From the NCBI GenBank assembly GCA_000701725.1, contig JNJQ01000015.1, positions 1-64,000 on the forward strand: 64,000 nt of DNA. The letters run 5' to 3'. The notes below the pieces were generated by a model, which ran no database searches, was not told the origin of the DNA, and saw only the letters and a program-made list of their open reading frames with translations. This document shows positions 42,529 through 49,209 of the stretch, piece after piece. This DNA comes from Erysipelotrichaceae bacterium NK3D112 (lineage in GTDB: Bacteria > Bacillota_I > Bacilli_A > Erysipelotrichales > Erysipelotrichaceae). Position 1 is the first letter of the stretch, and every line of letters starts with the position of its first letter. Position numbers and translations under genes: made by a program.

Positions 42529-43133
42529 TTCAATGCCTTCCTCATAACCGCCACGGCGCAGGGAATCCGTCCGTCCGCATAAATGATCTTCACATCGGGA
42601 TATCCCGCATCCAGGAAGAACTGTTTGTAGCTTTCCACGGTAAACTGCCGTTTGAAATCCGCTCCGGCTTTTCCCGCGGCGGAAGCGAAACCGCTTGTTT
42701 TGCCTTTTGCGTCTTTGTTCATATATGTCGGGATGATCAGGGTTCCGCCCTCTCTGCATACCCGGTTCAGTTCATGAAGAGCGCTCAGCGGATTGTCCAG
42801 CAGATGAATCACGTTAGCGGCCATAACTTTGTCAAAACTGCCATCCGGATACGGAAGCGCTGTGATGTCAGCCAGCGCATATGTGATGTTGTCAAAGGCA
42901 TGACAGTTCTTTTCCGCCCTTTTCAGCATCTTCAAAGAGAAATCCGTCGCTGTCAGCCGTCTGCATTTTTGTGCTGCCACGGCACTCAGAAAGCCTGTTC
43001 CGCAGGCACATTCCAGTACGGAATCCTGTTCACCGATGAGATCAGAGACGATCTCTTTCAGCTTCTGATGCGTCTTTCTGTTAATGACATTGACAAAGAT
43101 GTCATATACGCCTGCCACCTGATCCCAGAACAT
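42525..43133 (-). CDS. Class I SAM-dependent methyltransferase (UbiE-like)
   Basis: A 202-residue methyltransferase starting MFWDQVAGVYDIFVNVINRK, typical of UbiE/COQ5-like enzymes. Motif I is VLECACGTGFLSAVAAQK, then LTATDFSLKMLKRAEKN, ALADITALPYPDGSFDKVMA and LNRVCREGGTLIIPTYMNK. The ATG at 43133 follows AAGGGGACAGG and lies inside the 3' end of the upstream hydrolase gene (32-base overlap). Confidence 0.9.
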   Translation of the reverse strand: MFWDQVAGVYDIFVNVINRKTHQKLKEIVSDLIGEQDSVLECACGTGFLSAVAAQKCRRLTATDFSLKMLKRAEKNCHAFDNITYALADITALPYPDGSFDKVMAANVIHLLDNPLSALHELNRVCREGGTLIIPTYMNKDAKGKTSGFASAAGKAGADFKRQFTVESYKQFFLDAGYPDVKIIYADGRIPCAVAVMRKALK

Positions 43134-43881
43134 CCTGTCCCCTTCTGATGAAGCTTTCGATTTCTTCCGTATATTCCTTCGTGTGCGCGGCCATATAGCC
43201 GCAATGCGCATAACCGGGACGGATCACAAGCTGTGCTTCCGGCATATAAACCGGAATTGTTTTCTTTGAATACTTCAGGTCAAAATCCTTCTCACCGAAA
43301 TCAAGATGGAGTTTTGCCTGTTCTTCTATATTCAGTCTGCGCAGATTATAATGGCAGCACGCATGACAGATCGCGTCGATGTCGTTTACGGTGATCCGCT
43401 CAAAATTCTTTGTCATCATCTTTGCGAAATCATAGCCGTACATACGCACCAGAGAAGGAGAAGCTTCGGCTTTGATCCTTGCCAGCTTTTTCTTGCGGCT
43501 TCTGAACATCTTCTTCATAAACCATTCGGCAAAGCGCGCATTTGAACTGAGAGCAACCCCGTCAAACCATGCATGATGAACCGTAAAATCCGGATCCAGG
43601 AAAAGTCTGTATCCAACTGCCACACCGAGAGATGCGCCATAAACCAGTTCGATCTCTGTGAGTCCTTCGGCAAGCAGGTAGTTTTTCAGTTCTCTGTATT
43701 CCTCATCCGCACTGATATACGCTGCGGCTTTGCCATGGCCGCCCTGATCCGGGGCAATGAAGTGGTAATTGTCTTTGAAATACGGATGCATCAGCTGATA
43801 AAGATCCGTTCCTGATACCATCATCGGAGCCAGAAGCAGCACCGCAGGACTGTTTCGGTCGCCATATTCATTGATCACCAT
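43102..43881 (-). CDS. Alpha/beta-hydrolase family protein, first gene of the operon
   Basis: A 259-residue hydrolase with APMMVSGTDLYQLMHPYF (oxyanion region), FIAPDQGGHGKA, nucleophile elbow LVYGASLGVAVGYRL and the C-terminal His in RPGYAHCGYMAAH. AGAAGGTGATTCT precedes the ATG. It is the promoter-proximal gene of the long operon. A leader of about 190 bases separates it from the -10 box and contains two copies of a palindromic site. Confidence 0.85.
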   Translation of the reverse strand: MVINEYGDRNSPAVLLLAPMMVSGTDLYQLMHPYFKDNYHFIAPDQGGHGKAAAYISADEEYRELKNYLLAEGLTEIELVYGASLGVAVGYRLFLDPDFTVHHAWFDGVALSSNARFAEWFMKKMFRSRKKKLARIKAEASPSLVRMYGYDFAKMMTKNFERITVNDIDAICHACCHYNLRRLNIEEQAKLHLDFGEKDFDLKYSKKTIPVYMPEAQLVIRPGYAHCGYMAAHTKEYTEEIESFIRRGQDVLGSGGRRI

Positions 43882-43896
43882 AGAATCACCTTCTTT

Positions 43897-43912
43897 GTTA
43901 GTTATTTCTAAC
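43897..43912. promoter_or_regulatory. Operator-like site 2 near the start codon
   Basis: GTTAGTTATTTCTAAC contains a perfect GTTAG/CTAAC dyad with a 6-base spacer and matches site 1 (44056-44071) at 13 of 16 positions. It lies 16 bases upstream of the first start codon, directly before the ribosome site. An additional perfect dyad CCGAC-G-GTCGG abuts it at 43912-43922. Confidence 0.5.
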
Positions 43913-44055
43913 CGACGGTCGGAAACCGTTCCGCCGGCTTATTGCGTTCAGGCAGATGAATTCTCTGCTTTCGCCTGCCGGAAGTTCCGGTATGGATTGA
44001 TTCAATCTTCATATCTTTACGATATGAAGCCTGTGTATATGTTTTTAACGCTTGT

Positions 44056-44071
44056 GTTAGTTAGTATTAAC
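44056..44071. promoter_or_regulatory. Operator-like site 1 at the transcription start
   Basis: GTTAGTTAGTATTAAC overlaps the dyad TAGTTA-GTAT-TAACTA (44058-44073) and lies immediately downstream of the -10 box, where +1 is expected. A repressor, perhaps TetR-like by site shape, could bind here and at site 2. Confidence 0.55.
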
Positions 44072-44080
44072 TATCTTTAA

Positions 44081-44109
44081 ATTTTATTACCCGTATATCG
44101 GAAAATCAA
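44081..44109 (-). promoter_or_regulatory. Promoter of the long ATC-hydrolase/methyltransferase operon
   Basis: On the minus strand TTGATT (44104-44109) and TAAAAT (44081-44086) are 17 bases apart, immediately after the terminator of the XRE gene. Confidence 0.65.
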
Positions 44110-44113
44110 TAGT

Positions 44114-44142
44114 AAAAGCTCCCTGCTGTCGCAGCGGGGAGC
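44114..44142 (-). terminator. Terminator of the XRE regulator gene
   Basis: On the minus strand GCTCCCCGCT pairs with AGCAGGGAGC (arms 44133-44142 and 44118-44127, 5-base loop), followed by TTTTAC. Confidence 0.75.
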
Positions 44143-44159
44143 CTGACTGTTACTTTCAA

Positions 44160-44605
44160 TTATTTCCAGTGCTTCAATTGCGAGAGATATCCATCGTACT
44201 GCTTTCGTCTTTCATCTTCCGGCAGATTTTCCGGGTTCGGCATATGAGCGAGCAGGAAGTCGAGCAGTGCATCTTTGGACTTGTATGCAAATTCACCTTC
44301 TGTGTAGCACCATTTGCAATAATCCTCATTGAAGCTTCCATCCGGTTCTTTGCTGAGAATGCCGTCATCATTCAGCGGCATTCCGCAGCATTGACATACA
44401 AGCTGTCTCGGACTTCCGAGAAGTGTGTTAATAGATACGTTGAATTCTTTGGACAGCAGCCTGAGTGTATCCGTATTGGGCTGTGTCTCGCCGGTCTCCC
44501 AGCGGCTGACGGCCTGTCTTGTCACCCTGACATGTTCTGCCAGTTCGTCCTGTGTGTGAGATTTCTCTCTTCTCTCAGCTTTTTCAGTATATCCCTTGTT
44601 TCCAT
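44160..44605 (-). pseudogene. XRE-family regulator with zinc-ribbon domain, frameshifted
   Basis: With the strong site AAGGAGGAGGAATTGCTCT the start at 44605 reads METRDILKKLREERNLT, a perfect XRE helix-turn-helix opening. The frame is lost in a CA-dinucleotide run (44551-44557). The other frame continues QDELAEHVRVTRQAVSRWE and TGETQPNTDTLRLLSKEFNV, then a zinc-ribbon domain with CQCCGMPL and CKWCYTEGEF. Removing one CA unit restores a normal gene of about 148 residues. The uninterrupted open frame (to 44645) has a nonsense N terminus. This could be a true mutation, a phase-variable tract or a sequence error. Confidence 0.8.
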
Positions 44606-44645
44606 AGAGCAATTCCTCCTCCTTTGTCTGATACATTTTCATCAT

Positions 44646-44946
44646 CAGCCTTCAGGTACAGAAAGGCAAGCAGCAGGCTGTTGCTCTGTCTCTGTTTTCA
44701 TTCATATAAGGTCAATCGCTCCCGGCATGTATTCTGGTCTTTCAATATAGTTCATGGCACCACTTCCGAAATTGTCTTTTTTTTAAGTTTCGAACCTGTG
44801 TTCTCAGTTTGCTCATACCTGTTTTGTCTGTCAATGTGAGTTTTCTTTCTCGGCAGTTCAGCTTTTGATGACGAATATGAGGATTGTGTGACCGAGTATT
44901 TGGCATTGTTTTAACCGAGTATTTGGCTCAGGTTAACAATATGAAA
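44646..44946. other. Gene-free spacer with a 14-bp direct repeat
   Basis: No coding region is recognisable here. ACCGAGTATTTGGC occurs at 44891-44904 and again at 44914-44927, 23 bases apart, close to the leftmost rlmD-end repeat. No terminator or promoter of high quality is seen. Confidence 0.5.
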
Positions 44947-45079
44947 GGACGCTTACTCTCCGCGAATGCAGTAAATAAACGTCCATCATCAGCGTGATAT
45001 TCTATTGTCTATAAATCCTCAAGTTTTATGCCGGCTGTTATGAATTCGACTTCTTCAGCAACACCACCGTCTCCACATG
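44947..45079 (-). repeat. rlmD-end repeat C (degenerate, leftmost)
   Basis: On the minus strand from 45079 the sequence reads H-V-E-T-V-V-L-L then KKSNS stop in the rlmD frame, and in another frame VAEEVEFITAGIKLEDL stop, followed by ACAATAGAATAT and a GGACGT...GCGTCC hairpin. The same elements occur in order in repeats A and B, which have VRVAIAIELVTVGTKLEDL. Repeat C lacks about 110 bases of the middle of A and B. Next to the core (45079-45095) an inverted copy AGCAACGTCTCCA is present. Confidence 0.75.
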
Positions 45080-45177
45080 CCTGGAGACGTTGCTATGAAT
45101 GTCAATGGTAAAGTTGAATTAATTAGGATAAATTTCGTTATACCGAACAAATCTATAAACTGAAATATATCTTGATT

Positions 45178-46152
45178 TCAGTTTTGATATCGTATCTGCT
45201 GTTCTTTGATCATCGGATACCGAATCAATGCTTCTCCGTCTGTTGCCTCTTTGTGCATATCTACGGCTGTAATCTGAGAATTCTCATATGTTCTGTAATA
45301 GTAAATTCCCCGATCCATGTTACAGCAGGAAGAATATACGGTTATCTCATATTTTCCTTCGCCTAGACAAACACAGCCTCTTTGTTGCTCTACGGACCCC
45401 AGAATGTGGAAAAACTGGCTTACACTTTCCTCCTCCGAATTGCCGGAAACTGAATTCATGCAGGTAAACGCCGCCTTCACAAACCTTGATGCAGAGGAAA
45501 GATCACCGGGCATTCCCATCGCGCCCATTCCACGGCTGTATTCCGTAATCTCCAGACCCTTGGCGAAAGTATTTGTCACAGGTTTATTTGACAAATACAT
45601 ATAATTGCTGAGATGAAACATCTGCTGATCAAAGGTTGGATTGTTGGTCATGACCCCCACCGGATCATCGTATACTCTGATGCCATCTTTTAGAGGTTCA
45701 ACTACAATCGTTCTTTTTTTATCCGCAATTATCCAATGCAACGGCGTTAACGGAAGCTCCGGGCTAAAACTTATATTTACCGGATTCATCCGGGAAATAA
45801 GTGTCTTTGCCTCATCGACATCGGCACAGCGACTGAGGATCCATGGTATGAATTCAAATGGTGCTACATTGTCCGCATCCGGAACTTCTGCCTTATAAGC
45901 AGCGTTCCCGGGAAAATTTAATCCAGCAATTCCAAGGCCTTTCTCATTTACGGCATCATAGAAGAGCGGATACCCGTCCACAACAAACGCTGTTCCGATC
46001 ATTGCATAATGATGATTGATGCCCTCGCATTTGCGAAAGATAAAGGGATAGTTTCTTGGCACAATAGTGATCTCTTCGTGATAAGAAAATTCCAGATCCA
46101 GATTGCGTCCGAAATAATGATCCTTTGCATAATAAGTTGCTGCTGTACACAT
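45178..46152 (-). CDS. cbh: Conjugated bile salt hydrolase (choloylglycine hydrolase)
   Basis: A 324-residue Ntn hydrolase. Met1 is followed by the nucleophile Cys2 (MCTAATYYAKDHYFGRNLDLE), with the substrate-binding Arg/Asp in GRNLDLE, NEKGLGIAGLNFPG, the VMTNNPTFDQQ Asn and the DLSSASRFVKAAF Arg. These are the five catalytic positions of bile salt hydrolases. The C terminus RGIYYYRTYENSQITAVDM closely resembles the Clostridium perfringens enzyme as I remember it. It would deconjugate glycine- or taurine-linked bile acids in the gut. AGGAGAAGAGGAAG precedes the ATG. It lies alone between repeats E and C and is visibly more A+T-rich than the surrounding chromosome. Confidence 0.93.
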   Translation of the reverse strand: MCTAATYYAKDHYFGRNLDLEFSYHEEITIVPRNYPFIFRKCEGINHHYAMIGTAFVVDGYPLFYDAVNEKGLGIAGLNFPGNAAYKAEVPDADNVAPFEFIPWILSRCADVDEAKTLISRMNPVNISFSPELPLTPLHWIIADKKRTIVVEPLKDGIRVYDDPVGVMTNNPTFDQQMFHLSNYMYLSNKPVTNTFAKGLEITEYSRGMGAMGMPGDLSSASRFVKAAFTCMNSVSGNSEEESVSQFFHILGSVEQQRGCVCLGEGKYEITVYSSCCNMDRGIYYYRTYENSQITAVDMHKEATDGEALIRYPMIKEQQIRYQN

Positions 46153-46216
46153 CTTCCTCTTCTCCTGTTTCTATAAATGCCGACACCATCTTCCAGTTCA
46201 AACACTCTTGTCGGCT

Positions 46217-46258
46217 TTATGTATTTTTCCTTAACATCAATACTACGCACTCCACATG
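46217..46258 (-). repeat. rlmD-end core E
   Basis: The minus strand from 46258 encodes H-V-E-C-V-V-L-M-LRKNT stop, a second-type rlmD C terminus. No full gene precedes it, so this is a detached 3' end. The region 46259-46405 to its right, between it and the GNAT stop, contains nothing recognisable. Confidence 0.7.
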
Positions 46259-46405
46259 TGAACGTTCGTCTTTGTCCAAGCATATCAAAGTGCTTATTTC
46301 CAACGTAAGTATTATGACACGTCTCGCAATGATATGTAGTCTTTTACTTCAGTAAATTGGGATTTGCGGAACAAGTCGACAAAGAAGAATTATTGTTGAT
46401 GTGTT

Positions 46406-47269
46406 TCAGATGTTCTTGTAAAGCTCATAACAGTTGTGTCCTTTGGGAACATCTTTGAGTTCGCCTCTGAGCAAATAGCCATTCTTTTTGAAGAAATCAA
46501 CATTCCAGTCGCCCGCGTTTGTCAAAATCATGGAAGCGCCGTTTTCCTTTGCCTGTTTTTCCACTTCCTTCAAAAGATATGTGCCCAAACCCTGATTTTT
46601 GAGCAGCTCTTCAACAAACAGTGCCTCAACGAAGCCATATGCATCTTTGTTCACGTCCGCAATCACGCCTGCCGCAAACCTGCCGTCTTTATCCACAAGT
46701 TTCTTATAAAAACCAACATTTTCGTATTTCGGCTCGTAGGCTTCGTCGTATTTGTCAAGGCCGTCTTGTATAGCATCCGCGTCGTCCTCATTGCCGAGGG
46801 AAACCTTGAACCACGTACCGCTATTGTTTGTCGGCACATAGTTTGACGTGTCCTTGTCAAGGTACTTGACCAATGAATAATCGATATAGCCGTTAGCCTT
46901 TTTCAGAGTTGTAAAAACCGTGTAGCCGTGTTTTTCATAGAACGGTCTTGCCATATAACTGGCGGTGCCAAGCGTCACGACCCGACAGTCCTTCTCTCTT
47001 GCAATACGTTCGACCTCGCGGATGATCATAGAGCCAATCCCCTGATGACGATAGCGTTCATCCACCCAAAGCTCTTCAAGCAAAACTCTCGACCAGTGGT
47101 ATTCGTATGCTTCGGCAACACATCCGCCTATGATCTCCCCATTTTCATTTTCGACTTTGAGAACAAATTCTTCTTCATCTGCGTCCACTTCATGCGGCAC
47201 GATTTCATTGATCTTTTTGCCGATATATTCGGCATCTTCTTTTGTCAGATTCTCGATTCTATAATCCAT
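46406..47269 (-). CDS. Tandem GNAT-domain N-acetyltransferase
   Basis: A 287-residue protein with two GNAT domains. Domain 1 (about 1-140) has the CoA-loop ELWVDERYRHQGIGSMIIRE and YMARPFYEKHGYTVF. Domain 2 (about 155-287) has ALFVEELLKNQGLGTYLLKE and WNVDFFKKNGYLL. Substrates are unknown. CGGAGAAGAATAA precedes the ATG. It is flanked by core repeats D (right) and E (left) as the only gene in that interval, and its A+T-richer composition fits acquisition. Confidence 0.88.
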   Translation of the reverse strand: MDYRIENLTKEDAEYIGKKINEIVPHEVDADEEEFVLKVENENGEIIGGCVAEAYEYHWSRVLLEELWVDERYRHQGIGSMIIREVERIAREKDCRVVTLGTASYMARPFYEKHGYTVFTTLKKANGYIDYSLVKYLDKDTSNYVPTNNSGTWFKVSLGNEDDADAIQDGLDKYDEAYEPKYENVGFYKKLVDKDGRFAAGVIADVNKDAYGFVEALFVEELLKNQGLGTYLLKEVEKQAKENGASMILTNAGDWNVDFFKKNGYLLRGELKDVPKGHNCYELYKNI

Positions 47270-47306
47270 TTATTCTTCTCCGCAAAACTCGATTTGTTCA
47301 TCACTT

Positions 47307-47402
47307 TCATCTTTTTTTCAGATAGTCCGCATTCTTCGGCTCATAAGGCACTGAAATGGAGTCTTTCTTTTGGTGGTACAAGCAGCATACCGTTTCGACG
47401 TG
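47307..47402 (-). repeat. rlmD-end core D with a 32-codon tail
   Basis: The minus strand from 47402 encodes SC-HVETVCCLYHQKKDSI and then SVPYEPKNADYLKKR stop. HVET plus this basic tail is the kind of C-terminal extension I associate with element-borne rlmD/rumA 3' ends. No upstream rlmD body is present. Confidence 0.7.
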
Positions 47403-47441
47403 GCACGAGGAAATGAAACAACTGATTCATACGTGCGCTAG

Positions 47442-47603
47442 TACGCGGGAACTTGTCTACCGACTGCTGTCTGTTCGCAAAATCACGCCAGAGACCATAT
47501 CAACGATTTGCCTGTTCGTCAGGAACATATCAACCGGTTTGGGGAGCTTGCCCGTTATTGGGAACATGTCGATAAGTTGGATCTTACCTTTTTCCCGTCC
47601 TGA
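47442..47603 (+). pseudogene. Unidentified coding remnant
   Basis: A 53-codon plus-strand frame containing SQNHARDHINDLPVRQEHIN and then RFGELARYWEHVDKLDLTFF has protein-like composition, unlike the other frames. It is cut on its left by core repeat D and has no start codon. It may be the 3' end of a gene from an earlier insertion. I do not recognise the family. The rest of the 47270-47583 spacer has no other feature. Confidence 0.35.
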
Positions 47604-47982
47604 TATAAGTGATGAGTTCCTCTAAATCATCGAATTCATCATAGTCTCCCATAATTCCTTCACGATGATAAACGATACCTGCCTGCTCGTTTCGCTCAAG
47701 GCAATCCAAAAGTTCTTTCACACCATATCTCCGGGCAAATTCTGCAAAGGCACGAGCCTTGATCTTTTCTGCATACAGCCCCTTTCGACATTCCGCAGGC
47801 TTACACTCATAACAGCCATTCAGATTCTTATCTATCCCACATCTGCGAACCTCACACCATTCTGCATCCTTACACCAGGATAATTCCATAAATCCATCCC
47901 GCTTACATCCCTTGCAGGTTACGTTCTCAGAACACAAGCAGCACGCAAGTCCACAGCGAGCTATTCCTAATTCTCTTTTCAT
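47584..47982 (-). CDS. DUF3795-type cysteine-rich protein
   Basis: A 132-residue protein with a metal-binding-like cysteine array: CGLACCLCSENVTCKGCKRDG, WCKDAEWCEVRRCG and GCYECKPAEC. The helical tail ends EFDDLEELITYIRTGKR. This matches the DUF3795 family, whose function is unknown. GGAGGCTGAA fixes the ATG at 47982 rather than 47994. It lies between repeats A and D with the AlbA-type gene. Confidence 0.82.
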   Translation of the reverse strand: MKRELGIARCGLACCLCSENVTCKGCKRDGFMELSWCKDAEWCEVRRCGIDKNLNGCYECKPAECRKGLYAEKIKARAFAEFARRYGVKELLDCLERNEQAGIVYHREGIMGDYDEFDDLEELITYIRTGKR

Positions 47983-48017
47983 TTCAGCCTCCATGAATTC
48001 CGATTCTTTTCTACACT

Positions 48018-48761
48018 CTATCGATAATCATTTTCGTCGAGCCTGAATCGATTAACTGAAACAATTCTTTCGCTTCCCTTTGTAAATCCGGAAAAAACTG
48101 AGCATTGGACATCTGTTTTGTGTTCTGTATAGCGATCGCCAAACAGAACGGCTCCATTCGCAAGAATTCCTTCCTCATTAAAAAAACCAAGTGAAGCAAG
48201 TGCTTTGTCTGTTAAGACCTTTCCTTCTGTGTGCTGTCTATGGAATTCTCTGAGAGTCTGATAGTCATCCGGTTTATATATTTTGTCTGACAGTATGGTG
48301 TCAAATGATGCAGACTGACTATGAATACACATATTAATAATTTCTTCATAGGTCGCTCCGCCTGTAAAACCCTCACGTCTCATAAAGATGGAAGGAATAC
48401 CATCAAACTTAACAATAACAGGTTTTATGGGCGAGCTGTCCACCCTGATCTGCAGAACAAATCGTTCCTGTTCTCTAATATGGTACCGGATAAAGCTGAT
48501 CTTATATGGAGGTCTTGGGGTTATATGCTCATTGACCTGGTTGTTAAAATAATTTCTCTCGGAGTCTGCAGCACTCCGGTCAAAACCGATCAGTTTATTC
48601 GTTTTATCTTCCACCCCTACATAAATCGTTCCGCCGTCAGCATTTGCAAAGCCTGCAAATGTTTTAAGCCAACCGATCACATTGTTTCGATCCAGTTTGC
48701 TCTTGCATTCAATCTCACTGTTTTCTGTCAGCGGATTACTTACTATTTCTTCAAGGAACAT
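48018..48761 (-). CDS. AlbA_2/Schlafen-type nucleic-acid-binding protein, C-terminally truncated
   Basis: A 247-residue protein beginning with the AlbA_2 (Schlafen AAA_4) domain: E-x-CKSKLDRNNVIGWLKTFAGF, ANADGGTIYVGVED and VLQIRVDSSPIKPV. A second domain includes GILANGAVLFGD. Family members are usually about 450-500 residues and continue with an HATPase-like module after a SERIVSVNRF-type segment, which here runs into a stop within ten codons. It therefore looks truncated, probably at an insertion junction. AGGTGATTAT precedes the ATG. Confidence 0.75.
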   Translation of the reverse strand: MFLEEIVSNPLTENSEIECKSKLDRNNVIGWLKTFAGFANADGGTIYVGVEDKTNKLIGFDRSAADSERNYFNNQVNEHITPRPPYKISFIRYHIREQERFVLQIRVDSSPIKPVIVKFDGIPSIFMRREGFTGGATYEEIINMCIHSQSASFDTILSDKIYKPDDYQTLREFHRQHTEGKVLTDKALASLGFFNEEGILANGAVLFGDRYTEHKTDVQCSVFSGFTKGSERIVSVNRFRLDENDYR

Positions 48762-48935
48762 ATAATCACCTGCTTCTTTTTTCTTCGATTATACTTCTTG
48801 TTAACTTCTTATTCAGCTTCTAATACACTTCTTTTTAAACCGGAAGTACTTCGCATATATATCCAATTTGGGGAATAATCATTTATGAAAATTCTGCAGC
48901 ATCCTGTTTCAGTTTTAAACTGCTTTGTATAAAGC

Positions 48936-48985
48936 GCAAAAAAGGACGTCTGCCCGCCGTGAAATGCAGTTCATAACGTCCTTTT
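48936..48985 (-). terminator. Terminator at the end of repeat A
   Basis: AAAAGGACGT (48940-48949) and ACGTCCTTTT (48976-48985) form a 10-bp stem with a 26-base loop, followed on the minus strand by TTTTTTG. In repeat B only one arm is present, in C a shorter stem remains. Confidence 0.75.
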
Positions 48986-48989
48986 CAGG

Positions 48990-49192
48990 TCAATATTCTA
49001 TTGTCTATAAGTCCTCGAGTTTTGTTCCTACAGTGACGAGTTCTATTGCTATAGCCACCCGGACATACTTTTCGAGGCGTTTTCCGCGCTTCGACCAGTC
49101 GGTCGATCCGTCGGTGAAATGCTCGTAAAAGTGCTTAAAATAAAGGATTTCTACGAGTTCAACTTTTGTAGCAACACTATAGTCTCGACGTG
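48990..49192 (-). repeat. 203-bp direct repeat A (detached rlmD 3' end and tail)
   Basis: The segment repeats 52615-52817 with about four differences in 203 bases by eye. It starts exactly at the His codon of HVETIVLLQKLNS stop and continues with a tail that in another frame reads YFKHFYEHFTDGSTDWSKRG, then KRLEKYVRVAIAIELVTVG and TKLEDL stop. The DNA to its right belongs to the mscS remnant, so this is a duplicated 3' end without its gene. Confidence 0.9.
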
Positions 49193-49209
49193 TGCTGTGA
49201 ATATACGGG

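Noticed and set aside
47356-47625. Plus-strand open frame of 89 codons as a gene
   Set aside because: It runs across core D, which makes sense only on the minus strand, and another plus frame looks more protein-like on the right side.
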